In this document: in pieces, positions 51,993 to 59,772 of the stretch
Numbering within the stretch: the first letter of the stretch is position 1
How the letters are laid out: every line of letters starts with the position of its first letter
Assembly (NCBI GenBank): GCA_963674955.2
Contig: CAXXKR010000004.1
Location: forward strand, 1,488,001-1,552,000
Length of the DNA stretch: 64,000 nucleotides
DNA from: G963674955 sp963674955
Lineage (GTDB): Bacteria; Desulfobacterota; Desulfovibrionia; Desulfovibrionales; Desulfovibrionaceae
Direction of reading: 5' to 3'
Position numbers and translations under genes: made by a program
The notes under the pieces: model-generated
The model's database searches: none
The model's input: the letters and a program-made list of their open reading frames with translations, nothing else
What the model was told of the DNA's origin: nothing

Positions 51993-52021
51993 TTGACTTT
52001 GATATTGACATTCATTATCAG
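51993..52021 (+). promoter_or_regulatory. Promoter overlapped by a Fur box, upstream of two small genes
   Basis: -35 TTGACT (51993-51998) and -10 TATCAG (52016-52021) are 17 bases apart. A 19-base Fur-box match (16 of 19 to GATAATGATAATCATTATC) covers 52001-52019, over the spacer and -10. Iron-loaded Fur would block RNA polymerase, so the two small genes should be iron-repressed. Confidence 0.85.
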
Positions 52022-52086
52022 TTTATTCGCATACAAATTGACAAGGATAGAAACCCAATAGAGCGTATATCCAATCTGGAGGCGAA

Positions 52087-52275
52087 ATGCAGTACTTGAA
52101 AAGTTCAAAAGATGTCGGGAGCACGGAGGCAAGGGACGACAAGCTGGCCATATCCTCTGTCAAAGGCGACCTCGCCCGCAAAATGTTCGTGGGCTTTATG
52201 CGCGGCTGCGCCAGCCCCAGGGACAGCGCGGTCAAAAACACCGACAAGGCCACTCCCTTCCATAACGGCCATTGA
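52087..52275 (+). CDS. Small Fur-regulated protein, 62 residues
   Basis: GGAGG lies four bases before the ATG. The protein has no signal peptide and a modestly hydrophobic centre (DLARKMFVGFMRGCASPRDS) with one Cys and a basic, His-containing end. I do not recognise a family. Its position directly after a Fur-box promoter and before a second small gene is like a pair of small hypothetical genes that I recall from the Fur regulon of Desulfovibrio vulgaris; I cannot confirm that these are the same. Possible roles are iron-sparing or Feo-associated functions, by context only. Confidence 0.7.
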   Translation: MQYLKSSKDVGSTEARDDKLAISSVKGDLARKMFVGFMRGCASPRDSAVKNTDKATPFHNGH

Positions 52276-52325
52276 ATCCCTTGATCTCATTTGCGGCGAA
52301 CAAATTCCATTCAAGGAGCACAGCC

Positions 52326-52490
52326 ATGAACAAAATCCCAACGAACAGCTTTTCCGCTCCGCACAAGAAATTCCTGAATCTCAAACCGGCTCCCCGCGCA
52401 CGGGATCTTTCAACCCTGAAGATGCTTGCCGTGGAGATATCCTCTTTGTCCATATACGCCGGGGTCATGTTCGGCATCATTCTGAAATAA
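52326..52490 (+). CDS. Small membrane protein, 54 residues, second in the Fur-box operon
   Basis: AAGGAG lies seven bases before ATG 52326, the strongest start in the region; the frame extends to 52272 but without a ribosome site. The N-terminal half is basic and Pro-rich (HKKFLNLKPAPRARD), and the C-terminal half is one membrane segment (MLAVEISSLSIYAGVMFGII). It should sit in the inner membrane with a cytoplasmic N-terminus. It is 50 bases after the 62-residue gene and in the same direction, so one iron-repressed transcript is likely. Confidence 0.72.
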   Translation: MNKIPTNSFSAPHKKFLNLKPAPRARDLSTLKMLAVEISSLSIYAGVMFGIILK

Positions 52491-52547
52491 CCGACTCCCA
52501 GGGTAAAAAAGCAGGCCTGTGAAGAACCCCGGCGGGGTCGGAGGCCA

Positions 52548-52583
52548 AAAAAAAGCCCCGGCACCATGTTGGGGTCGGGGCTA
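52548..52583 (-). terminator. Intrinsic terminator after fur
   Basis: A 7-bp outer stem AGCCCCG/CGGGGCT with an inner CACC/GGGG-type pairing is followed on the minus strand by eight T residues. It lies 22 bases after the fur stop and is A/T-flanked on both sides, so it may also serve the small-gene operon. Confidence 0.88.
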
Positions 52584-52604
52584 AAAAATCGTCAGACTGC
52601 GGAG

Positions 52605-53042
52605 CTACTTCTTGCCCTTTCGGCAATCCTCGCAAATTCCGTAAAGGTACATCTTGTGGCGGGTGAGGATGAAGCCCTGGTCCCTGGCCACCACCTCCTG
52701 CAGCCGCTCGATCTCCGGGTCCACCACTTCCACGCTCTTGCCGCAATTCTCGCAGATAAGGTGGTCGTGATGCTCCTGCCCGTAGCTGGGCTCGTAGCGA
52801 TTTACTCCGTCGCCGAAATGAACCGAACGGGCCAGACCGGCGTCCAGAAAATGCTTTAGTGTTCGGTAGACCGTGGCCTGCCCCACCGATGAATCGGCCT
52901 TCTTGACCACGTCGTAAATCTCTTCTGCGGAAAAATGTCCGTCCAGGTCAAAAAAAATGTCCAGGATCAACCTGCGCTGGGGGGTCATCTTCAACCGGTT
53001 TTTTTCGAGATAATCCGCAAACACCTGCTGTGGTGACTTCAA
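52605..53042 (-). CDS. fur: Fur-family metal-responsive repressor, paralogue 1
   Basis: DNA-binding iron sensor of 145 residues. TTG 53042 is the likely start: AAGGAG lies six bases upstream and the protein then begins like its paralogue at 59773; the open frame to 53156 is untranslated leader. The winged helix has TPQRRLIL and GQATVYRTLKHF. The metal site GQEHHDHLICENC and the Cys pair CEDC (with CENC) for structural zinc are intact. It lies next to the Fur-box pair of small genes and upstream of feoAB, and is the best candidate for their repressor. Confidence 0.92.
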   Translation of the reverse strand: MKSPQQVFADYLEKNRLKMTPQRRLILDIFFDLDGHFSAEEIYDVVKKADSSVGQATVYRTLKHFLDAGLARSVHFGDGVNRYEPSYGQEHHDHLICENCGKSVEVVDPEIERLQEVVARDQGFILTRHKMYLYGICEDCRKGKK

Positions 53043-53200
53043 CCGTTGCTCCTTTTTCGTCTGGATTGCGATACGACTGTACGGACAATAACTATTATAC
53101 GCAGTGGCCGCAAGGCCATGATTAAACATTGAGGGAAATCGATTCAAATTTGACAATCCGTTTATATTGACAACAGCAACATAAATTCATATCCACGCTC

Positions 53201-54109
53201 ATGGACACGATTCAGACCATGAGACGGTTCAACCGTTTCTACACCGGCGTTCTCGGCCTGTTCAGCCCCAAGCTCATGGGCAGCGGCCAAACCCTTGTCG
53301 AAGCCCGCATCCTGTATGAAATATGGCGACAGCCGGGCATGTCCTCGGCCGATCTCATGCGCCTCCTGGACATGGACCGGGGCCAACTCAGCAAGGTAAT
53401 CACTCGTCTGGCGAAGCAGGGACTCCTTCTCAAGAATGAAAAACATGCCGGACGCAGAGGCATTCCCCTCAACCCGACCCCCAAGGGCGTTCGCCTAGCC
53501 CAGGAACTGGACGCCATGTCCAACAGGCAGGCCGCAACGCTGCTGGTTCCGCTCAACGACAAACAGCAAGGGCGACTCATTCAGGCCATGGGCGAGATCG
53601 AAACCATGCTCTCCGCCTCTTCCGAACCGGAATCGGAGGTGACTATCCGCTCCGCCCTTCCCGGCGACCTGGGCTGGGTCGTGGAACGCCATGCGAAGCT
53701 CTACCGGGAGTCCCACGGATTCAACGAGGAGTTCGAAAAATACGTCCTGCTGGGCCTTGCGGAGTACCTGCGCAAGGGTGCCGGGCGCAGCCGCCTCTGG
53801 ATGGCCGAACGGGACGCCCAGCCCCTTGGCTCCATCGCCATAGTGGAACAGGAACCCAACATGGCCCAGATGCGCTGGCTCATTGTCGATCCCCTGGCGC
53901 GGGGTCTCGGAGTGGGCAGAATGCTGGCCGAAAAGGCAATCGCCTTCAGCCGGGAAGAAAACTTCGACGCCGTTTTCCTCTGGACCATCGACTCCCTTCT
54001 CCCGGCCATCAGGATGTACAAGTCGTTGGGGTTCGTGCTGTCCGAATCGAAAACAGGCGAAATGGGCGGTGTTTTACTCACCGAGCAACGCTGGGAACTG
54101 GCCCTGTAA
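53201..54109 (+). CDS. MarR-type winged-helix regulator fused to GNAT acetyltransferase
   Basis: Protein of 302 residues. A MarR domain (about 5-135: SSADLMRLLDMDRGQLSKVITRLAKQGLL, then the wing AGRRGIPLNPTPKG) is fused to a GNAT domain (about 145-300: acetyl-CoA loop VDPLARGLGVGRMLAEKAI, then YKSLGF). This two-domain family is known in many bacteria, with unknown ligand; it may acetylate a small metabolite and sense it. The start is ATG 53201; no clear Shine-Dalgarno was seen, and ATG 53219 is an alternative. It is divergent from fur across 160 bases. Confidence 0.88.
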   Translation: MDTIQTMRRFNRFYTGVLGLFSPKLMGSGQTLVEARILYEIWRQPGMSSADLMRLLDMDRGQLSKVITRLAKQGLLLKNEKHAGRRGIPLNPTPKGVRLAQELDAMSNRQAATLLVPLNDKQQGRLIQAMGEIETMLSASSEPESEVTIRSALPGDLGWVVERHAKLYRESHGFNEEFEKYVLLGLAEYLRKGAGRSRLWMAERDAQPLGSIAIVEQEPNMAQMRWLIVDPLARGLGVGRMLAEKAIAFSREENFDAVFLWTIDSLLPAIRMYKSLGFVLSESKTGEMGGVLLTEQRWELAL

Positions 54110-54155
54110 CATACAGTTCAAGACGAGTCAGTCTCCGCAACCTCTCAACAAGATC

Positions 54156-54218
54156 GGGGCGGTTCCATTGCGAAACCGCCCCATTATGGAGATACCCGAC
54201 ACGCGCCTTTGTGTCGGG
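54156..54218. terminator. Two GC-rich hairpins between convergent genes
   Basis: A 9-bp stem GGGGCGGTT/AACCGCCCC (54156-54182) and an 8-bp stem CCCGACAC/GTGTCGGG (54195-54218) lie between the MarR-GNAT gene and the NikK-like gene, which converge. Neither has a T run, so they are probably bidirectional, weak terminators. Confidence 0.5.
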
Positions 54219-54234
54219 CGCACGGGGGGGGTGC

Positions 54235-55062
54235 CTATTTCATGTCAACGGCCTTGACCCAGAGAACCGCGTCTTGGGAAAGCTCCTTGCCCTTGTGTTC
54301 GGTGTCGGTGCCGACCCCCAGAGCTGCGAACCCCCACCAGCCGGCCTTGGGGATGCCGTAGGTGATGTAGCCGTTTGCATCGGCAAAAATGGTCTGGGTG
54401 ACGAAGGCGTCCTGGGGATAATCAACAGTGCCCTTGGCGGGCATGGTGTTGGTCTTGAAATCGGGCATGTGGCTCATGAATTCGACCTCGACCTCGGCGC
54501 CGGGCACGGGTTTGCCCCCCGACAAGACCTGGGCCTTGAAGACGTTGCCGGTCCACAGCCCGTAGGGCTTGATCAAGGGGACGATTTCGCACTTCAGTCC
54601 CACAGGCTCGGCCCAATTGCCGGGCAGGCCGCCGACATTGGCGATGAGCTTGGTGATCTGCTGCATGTACACGCCTTCCTCTTCCTCGAAATAATAGCCG
54701 GGAGTGAAGACGAAAACATAGTCGCCCATGCTGCGGACCAGTTTCTTGGGAATCATGGCCGAGTAGCCCGCACCGCTGCTTTCCGGATTCTTCCAGGTTA
54801 TTTCCTTGAGGTAGCCCATGAGATCGGCCTTCACGGGATCATTGTCGCCGCGCTGGCTGACCATGTAGAACTCCTGGGCCTTTCCCATGTCCATGGTGTG
54901 TCCGGCTTCGGCCGGATGGGTGAACACGATCCTGAAGTCGAGGTCGGTCCCTTTTTCCAGGGCGATTTCGGGTGTGTTCAAGACCATGAAGTGGGCAAAA
55001 GCCGGCGCCGACAAGGCCATGACTGCAACCAGGCCGAGCGCAAATACCAGACCTTTCCTCAT
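54235..55062 (-). CDS. DUF4198 periplasmic protein, NikK-like
   Basis: Exported protein of 275 residues. The signal peptide ends AFA, leaving His as the first mature residue (HFMVLNTP), as in NikK-type proteins where an N-terminal His takes part in metal binding. The DUF4198 fold is beta-rich, with FTHPAEAGHTMDMGKA and the late KAQVLSGGKPVPGAEVEVEFM (a CNA_B-like segment). The family delivers nickel or cobalt to transporters. Here the neighbours are feoAB and a NikL-like gene with no nikMNQO, so the metal may be iron, nickel or cobalt. It lies 51 nt downstream of the NikL-like gene. Confidence 0.85.
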   Translation of the reverse strand: MRKGLVFALGLVAVMALSAPAFAHFMVLNTPEIALEKGTDLDFRIVFTHPAEAGHTMDMGKAQEFYMVSQRGDNDPVKADLMGYLKEITWKNPESSGAGYSAMIPKKLVRSMGDYVFVFTPGYYFEEEEGVYMQQITKLIANVGGLPGNWAEPVGLKCEIVPLIKPYGLWTGNVFKAQVLSGGKPVPGAEVEVEFMSHMPDFKTNTMPAKGTVDYPQDAFVTQTIFADANGYITYGIPKAGWWGFAALGVGTDTEHKGKELSQDAVLWVKAVDMK

Positions 55063-55082
55063 AACGTTCTCCTTCTATGTTT

Positions 55083-55101
55083 GATTTTGATTCTTAATAT
55101 C
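55083..55101 (-). promoter_or_regulatory. Weak Fur-box-like site before the NikK-like gene
   Basis: The plus-strand 19-mer GATTTTGATTCTTAATATC matches the Fur consensus at about 13 of 19 positions. It lies in the 51-base gap between the NikL-like stop and the NikK-like start, about 20 bases before the latter. It might be an internal, metal-controlled promoter site, or chance in AT-rich DNA. Confidence 0.35.
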
Positions 55102-55113
55102 ATTCTCTGGGCA

Positions 55114-55434
55114 CTATTCAACGATGTCCGCGCCGTTTATTTCCACGCTATGCCCTTCACCGGCGTCGAACTTGACCATGTAGTCCCCTTCTGGTTTCTT
55201 GAACTCAAAGGAACTGGTGTCGTCCATTGCTCCCGTGACCAGGACCTTGCCATTGCCGTCCAGCACGGACAGGGCCACGCCGGCCGCCGAAGAACCGTCG
55301 GAAAATCCGCCCTCGCAGGTCACTGTGCCGTCGCCGTTGTCAAAGCAATCGCAAAGAGGCGTGTGGGCGAAAGCCTGCCCGGCGGCAAACAGAACCAATG
55401 CCGTCAAAACAATTCCAAGTACCAACCTTTTCAT
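55114..55434 (-). CDS. NikL-like small exported metal-binding protein
   Basis: Exported protein of 106 residues. The signal peptide ends AFA and the mature protein begins HTPLCDCFDNGDGTVTCEGG, a His/Cys-rich N-terminus like that of NikL proteins, which form metal-delivery partners of NikK. The rest is a small Ig-like or carboxypeptidase-regulatory-like fold (SSAAGVALSVLDGNGKVL). It lies 46 nt downstream of feoB and 51 nt upstream of the NikK-like gene, so the Feo operon probably reads through it. Confidence 0.78.
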   Translation of the reverse strand: MKRLVLGIVLTALVLFAAGQAFAHTPLCDCFDNGDGTVTCEGGFSDGSSAAGVALSVLDGNGKVLVTGAMDDTSSFEFKKPEGDYMVKFDAGEGHSVEINGADIVE

Positions 55435-55480
55435 ATTTCCTCCATTTTGTTTACTTGTCTCATTTAAGTCATAAAACGGT

Positions 55481-58021
55481 TTAAACCTTGTTTCTTTTGT
55501 CTTCTATAAACGCCGTTCCGATGGTCGCGGCCAGGGCCAGCCCGTAGAAGCAATACATGGCCTCGGTTCCGGACAGCCCAAGGGCAGTGCCTCCGCTGAA
55601 TATGAGCACGGCGGAGCCAAAGCCCAAAACAATGGGATAGGCTACGGAAAAAAGCATCCATTTCGTTGAATTGGCCTGCAACCTGACCATGACCGTGGCC
55701 GGTATGCAGGGCGGATACAGGGCCATGAAGACCATGATGGCCAGGGCGGAAAGGGCCGTGAAGCCCGAAGCCGAGCCGCTGATGCTCTCCTGCACGGACT
55801 CACCGGAATCATTGATGCCGTATATGGCGCCCAGGGTCGCCGCGCTGTTCTCCTTGGCAGCAAAAGCCGAGAGAAGCGCGATGTTCACCTTCCAGTCGAA
55901 TCCCGCAAGCCTGGTCACCGGTTCCAGGGCCTTGCCGACGTAACCAAGGAAGCTGCTCTCAAAACGCTCATTGGTGTACTGCTTGCGCAGGCTCTTTCTG
56001 TCGGAATCCAGACCGCGCAATCCCTTCTTGACCTTTTGGGCGGCCTTGTCCCCTTTTTCCGGGTACATTATCCTGAAGAAATCATTGTTGCGCTCCCTGA
56101 ACTTCAATTTGACAGACTCAAGCTGGGCCTGGCCTGATTCCGAAGAGGCCTTTATGCCCGACTTGGCCGTTTTCAGATCCTCGGCGTAAAGAATGAGCTT
56201 GGTCACGCCCTCACGCTCGATGACCGCCTTATACGGATTTTTTGCCCCGATCTTCTTGTAGAACGTGCTTACGGCGGTTTCTTGCAGCGAATCGTAATGC
56301 TCCTGGCGCTCCGCAGCCACGCCCGGGAACTGGATCAGGGCGAAGATGACGACGGCCACCGCCACCACAACGGTGACGATCTTCTTGATAAACAGCCAGA
56401 CCCTTTCCACTGCCCTGCGCAACACGCCGCTTAAGGTGGGCAGATGGTAGGGAGGCATCTCCATGATGAAGGGCGCGGATTGTTTCTTGCGCAGCACCGT
56501 CATGGTCAGCACCTTGGCCACGGGCAGGGCTATGAGTATTGTCACTGTGGCGATGAAGAACATGGCCATCCCGGCATTGTCCTGATAAAATGCAGAAATC
56601 ATTATCAAATAAAGCGGCACTTTTGCCAGGCAATTCATGAGCGGGACAATGAGTATGGTTGCCAGCCTGGCCTTTTCGTCGGGAATCGCCTTGGTGGCCA
56701 TGACCCCCGGTATGGCGCAACCGCCCACGTAGACCCCGCCGAGGATCAGGGGCAGGATGCTCTGCCCGTGCAATCCGTACCGCCTGAGCAGCCTGTCCAG
56801 TATGAAGGCCATGCGCGGCATGTATCCGCTGTCCTCCAGTATGGCGATCAGGGCGAAAAGCAGAAAGAAGATGGGCAGGTAGTTGAGTATGGAGGTCACG
56901 CCCTTTGTGACCCAGACCATGAGCGACCTGAACAGGGGGTCCACAAGGAATCCTGGGGCGGGCAGAAGCGAGGCCACGAAATTCTCGATCTCCGGCCAGA
57001 GCGAAAGGTTCCAGCCCGGCTGCCAGCCGAAAATATCCACAGGATTGCCCCAGAACCAGGTGGCCATGTCGTCGCCGAAATCAATTGCGATTTCATACAA
57101 TGCAATAAGAACGAGCACCAAGATCAGCGGACCGAAAAACCTATGGCACACGAACCGGTCCACCCTGTCGGACAAAACACCGGCGTTTTCATTTGCCCTG
57201 GACGACACTCCCGCAACGATCTCTGCGGCCCTTTTGTAGCGAGCGTGCGCGATATGCTGTTCCGGGGCCTTTTCGTGCGCGTCCCCGAAATCCTGCCTGA
57301 GCTCCTTTGCCACTTCAAATACATGCTCGGATTCAATCGCTTGTTTCGCCACAATATCTTTTGCCTCGGCATCGTCCTCCATGAGCTTGACCGCCAACCA
57401 GCGCAATGGGTAGGCCGCGCCAAGCGTAGTGTTTTGGGCCAGAATATTTGATATTTTCCCAATTGCAGGTTCCATTGGACCGTAGTCCAGCCTGAAGGGT
57501 TCGGACTCGGCATCTCTTTTGGCGGACGCCTTGCGTATGGCTGCCTTGAGTACATCCCTGCCCTTGTTTTTTTTGCCCACGGTGGGCACGACCTCTGACC
57601 CGAGCAATCCGGAAAGGCGTTCCGCGTTTATCTCGACGCCCCGGTTGGCGGCCACGTCCATCATGTTCAGGTCGACCACAACCGGCACTTCCATCTCAAG
57701 AAGCTGCAGGGTCAGGTAAAGGTTGCGCTTGAGGTTGGAAGCATCCACGATGTCTACCACCACAGATGGATGGTCATGAAGCAGAAAGTCCCTGGCCACG
57801 CGCTCTTCCAGCGAATAGGAAGTCATGGAATATGTGCCGGGAAGATCCACAAGCTCCACTTTTCGGCCATCGATCGAAAAATAGCCGACCTTTTTTTCCA
57901 CGGTCACGCCGGGATAGTTGGCCACATGCTGGCGCGCGCCGGTGAGCATGTTGAAAATCGTGGATTTTCCGCAGTTGGGCTGCCCGGCCAGTCCGACCAA
58001 AATGGTTTCAACGGCGGCCAT
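55481..58021 (-). CDS. feoB: Ferrous iron transporter FeoB
   Basis: Inner-membrane Fe(II) transporter of 846 residues. The cytosolic G-domain has G1 GQPNCGKST, the G3 region DLPGTYSMTSYS and G4 NMMD (in VVDLNMMDVA). Two Gate domains with about 8-10 membrane segments follow. An extra soluble insert of about 110 residues (about 590-700: Lys/Glu-rich, SGIKASSESGQAQLESVKLKFRERN) lies between the Gate regions, making it longer than E. coli FeoB (773). The ATG overlaps the feoA stop by one base (TAATG). Iron repression through the upstream Fur box is expected. Confidence 0.97.
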   Translation of the reverse strand: MAAVETILVGLAGQPNCGKSTIFNMLTGARQHVANYPGVTVEKKVGYFSIDGRKVELVDLPGTYSMTSYSLEERVARDFLLHDHPSVVVDIVDASNLKRNLYLTLQLLEMEVPVVVDLNMMDVAANRGVEINAERLSGLLGSEVVPTVGKKNKGRDVLKAAIRKASAKRDAESEPFRLDYGPMEPAIGKISNILAQNTTLGAAYPLRWLAVKLMEDDAEAKDIVAKQAIESEHVFEVAKELRQDFGDAHEKAPEQHIAHARYKRAAEIVAGVSSRANENAGVLSDRVDRFVCHRFFGPLILVLVLIALYEIAIDFGDDMATWFWGNPVDIFGWQPGWNLSLWPEIENFVASLLPAPGFLVDPLFRSLMVWVTKGVTSILNYLPIFFLLFALIAILEDSGYMPRMAFILDRLLRRYGLHGQSILPLILGGVYVGGCAIPGVMATKAIPDEKARLATILIVPLMNCLAKVPLYLIMISAFYQDNAGMAMFFIATVTILIALPVAKVLTMTVLRKKQSAPFIMEMPPYHLPTLSGVLRRAVERVWLFIKKIVTVVVAVAVVIFALIQFPGVAAERQEHYDSLQETAVSTFYKKIGAKNPYKAVIEREGVTKLILYAEDLKTAKSGIKASSESGQAQLESVKLKFRERNNDFFRIMYPEKGDKAAQKVKKGLRGLDSDRKSLRKQYTNERFESSFLGYVGKALEPVTRLAGFDWKVNIALLSAFAAKENSAATLGAIYGINDSGESVQESISGSASGFTALSALAIMVFMALYPPCIPATVMVRLQANSTKWMLFSVAYPIVLGFGSAVLIFSGGTALGLSGTEAMYCFYGLALAATIGTAFIEDKRNKV

Positions 58022-58248
58022 TACGCGTCAACCTCGATGTGCAGGGCTTCCTCGTGTCGAATGTTCACGTTGTAGCCGTCAAGCCTCAGCTCCACGGGAT
58101 CGACCAGAGGCGCGTTGCGCACCACGGACACGCCCACGCCCGGATAAAAACCCATATCCGTCAACCTTTGCCCCAATTGTCCGGTGGCGGTCACTTTTAA
58201 AACCGTGCAATTCATCCCCGGTGCCAGCGTGTCCAATGTAATGCTCAT
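58021..58248 (-). CDS. feoA: FeoA domain protein (feoAB operon)
   Basis: SH3-like cytosolic partner of FeoB, 75 residues. Typical motif: GQLGQRLTDMGFYPGVGVSVVRNAP then DPVELRLDGYNVNIRHEEA. It lies at the head of the feoAB operon, 40 bases downstream of a Fur box, and overlaps feoB by one base. AAGGGG precedes the start. Confidence 0.95.
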   Translation of the reverse strand: MSITLDTLAPGMNCTVLKVTATGQLGQRLTDMGFYPGVGVSVVRNAPLVDPVELRLDGYNVNIRHEEALHIEVDA

Positions 58249-58287
58249 GCGAAAATCCCCTTTAATTCAAAAACACCAACCTGAAAA

Positions 58288-58306
58288 GAACATGATTCTC
58301 ATTATC
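58288..58306 (-). promoter_or_regulatory. Fur box upstream of feoAB
   Basis: The minus strand reads GATAATGAGAATCATGTTC, 16 of 19 identical to the Fur consensus. It lies 40 bases before feoA, at a suitable position for repression of the feoA-feoB-nikL-nikK-like operon. Confidence 0.85.
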
Positions 58307-58316
58307 AATAGTCATA

Positions 58317-58346
58317 CAAAAAAAGAGCCGGAACGAAAATCCCGGC
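58317..58346 (-). terminator. Weak terminator after the second feoA
   Basis: A short stem GCCGG/CCGGC with a ten-base loop is followed on the minus strand by TCTTTTTTTT. It separates the stand-alone feoA from feoAB, just upstream of the Fur box. Confidence 0.6.
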
Positions 58347-58376
58347 CACAAACCCTAAGGCCCGGGTGGCGCGCCC

Positions 58377-58607
58377 TCAGGCCACCAAGACCTTGCTGGC
58401 GATACCCCGCTCAACCATGATCCGTCCTTCTCCAACGGCCACAAGCATGGGTCCTGTCATGTTGTTGGTCAGGACGGAAACCTCGGTTCCAGGCAGAAGA
58501 CCCATGGACTCAAGTCTGGAGGTTGCCCGTCTGCCTGCGTCAATGCCCACCACAAGGGCGACCTTTCCATTATTGACTCTGTCCAGGCTGCAAAACACAT
58601 TACCCAT
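58377..58607 (-). CDS. Second, stand-alone FeoA protein
   Basis: FeoA-like protein of 76 residues. The family core is RRATSRLESMGLLPGTEVSVL and GPMLVAVGEGRIMVERGIASKV. It is distinct from the feoA in the operon (only the core matches), so it is not a recent copy. It ends 70 bases before the feoAB Fur box and has its own Fur-like site upstream. Tandem FeoA genes occur in sulfate reducers; whether both bind FeoB is unknown. Confidence 0.92.
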   Translation of the reverse strand: MGNVFCSLDRVNNGKVALVVGIDAGRRATSRLESMGLLPGTEVSVLTNNMTGPMLVAVGEGRIMVERGIASKVLVA

Positions 58608-58634
58608 GATTTATTGCTCCATCGGTTATGCACT

Positions 58635-58653
58635 GATTTTGAAAATCGTTTTC
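58635..58653 (-). promoter_or_regulatory. Fur-box-like site upstream of the second feoA
   Basis: The plus-strand 19-mer GATTTTGAAAATCGTTTTC matches the Fur consensus at 14 of 19 positions and lies 28 bases before the gene start. It sits in the divergent spacer shared with the NicO gene. Confidence 0.65.
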
Positions 58654-58801
58654 ATGACTAATCCGACATCAATATTGTGTCAACAATTTTCACAATATTT
58701 ATTTGCAAAAGTGGCCATACCTCCCCTGCCATGCGGCTGAACAGATAAACACAAGATCACCCTTGATTTTAATTAGGGCATGCCTTATCAATCTCTATCT
58801 T

Positions 58802-58820
58802 GATAACGAAAATCATATTC
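58802..58820 (+). promoter_or_regulatory. Fur-box-like site directly before the NicO gene
   Basis: GATAACGAAAATCATATTC matches the Fur consensus at 15 of 19 positions and ends eight bases before ATG 58829. This leaves no room for a normal leader with ribosome site downstream of the box. Confidence 0.7.
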
Positions 58821-58828
58821 ATATAACT

Positions 58829-59719
58829 ATGCCAAAGCACACATACACAGCCATCGCCACGATCCTGATCCTGGCATTGACGCTTGCCGCAACCTGCACG
58901 GCCAACCCCTTGCGGGGCACAGCTGGTGGACAAAAGCAGGAAAGAATTCACGAATACGCGCCGCTGAATTCCATGTTGCGCCAGATCGCCACCGCACAGA
59001 AAGACATCCGTTCCAGCATGGCGGCCTTGGCCGCGGACATGAACGCCAATCCCTTCGGAATCTCGTTCTGGATGTTCATGGGGCTGGCTTTTCTGTACGG
59101 GACGGTCCATGGCCTTGGACCAGGGCACGGCAAATTCGTGATTTTCTCATACCTGACCGGCAGAAGCGGTGACCTGCTTTTTGCCCTGGCCACGGGCAGC
59201 GCCCTGGCCATTGTGCATGTTCTCTCGGCCGTGGCGGTGATACTCGCACTCCTGGCCCTGCACGGGACGGCGAGCCATACCGGATTCGAGGAGGTCATGG
59301 CCTGGACAGAGTTGGCCAGCTACGCCCTGCTCGCGGCGATAGGCGCGACATTGGCCGTGTCATCGGCAAAACGCATCATAAATCGCAAGCCGGATACGAA
59401 AGCGACCACAAAACCAAAGGGATTGGCAGTGGCCCTGGCCGCAGGATTGATACCCTGCCCCGGAGCGGCCATCATCCTGCTCTTTTCCCTATCCATGGGC
59501 ATCTTCCTGCAAGGCCTCATGGCCATGAGCGCGCTGGCCACCGGCATGGCCCTGTCCATTTCCTGCGCCGCAATCCTGGCCGTGGCCGGAAACAGGTCCA
59601 TCGCGTCCCTGGCCGCCAAAAAATTTCGCGCCCTGGAAACAGCCTACGCCGTCTTGACCCTCGCCGGGTCGACGGCCATGGCCGCGTTCGGCGTGACAAT
59701 GCTCATGGATCGATTATAG
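58829..59719 (+). CDS. NicO/RcnA-family nickel-cobalt transporter
   Basis: Membrane protein of 296 residues with a signal-like first helix (about 7-25) and about six further segments. The family motifs are present: HGLGPGHGKFVIFSYL (near 95) and a second set in GLIPCPGAAIILLFSLSMGIF. NicO proteins move Ni(II) or Co(II), as importers or, like RcnA, exporters. The ATG has no visible Shine-Dalgarno and the Fur-like box is only eight bases upstream; the open frame to 58703 gives no better start. It lies upstream of the second fur gene with a 53-base gap, so both are probably one operon. Confidence 0.87.
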   Translation: MPKHTYTAIATILILALTLAATCTANPLRGTAGGQKQERIHEYAPLNSMLRQIATAQKDIRSSMAALAADMNANPFGISFWMFMGLAFLYGTVHGLGPGHGKFVIFSYLTGRSGDLLFALATGSALAIVHVLSAVAVILALLALHGTASHTGFEEVMAWTELASYALLAAIGATLAVSSAKRIINRKPDTKATTKPKGLAVALAAGLIPCPGAAIILLFSLSMGIFLQGLMAMSALATGMALSISCAAILAVAGNRSIASLAAKKFRALETAYAVLTLAGSTAMAAFGVTMLMDRL

Positions 59720-59772
59720 CTGCGGCTGCCCACCTGCAGCCCGAATTACAGCAGCAAATGCAAGGAACATTC

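Noticed and set aside
54211..55467. Plus-strand frame of 418 codons opposite the NikK-like and NikL-like genes
   Set aside because: Shadow frame; both minus-strand genes have signal peptides and family motifs.
56444..57451. Plus-strand frame of 335 codons inside feoB
   Set aside because: His/Gln/Gly-rich shadow of the FeoB membrane domain.
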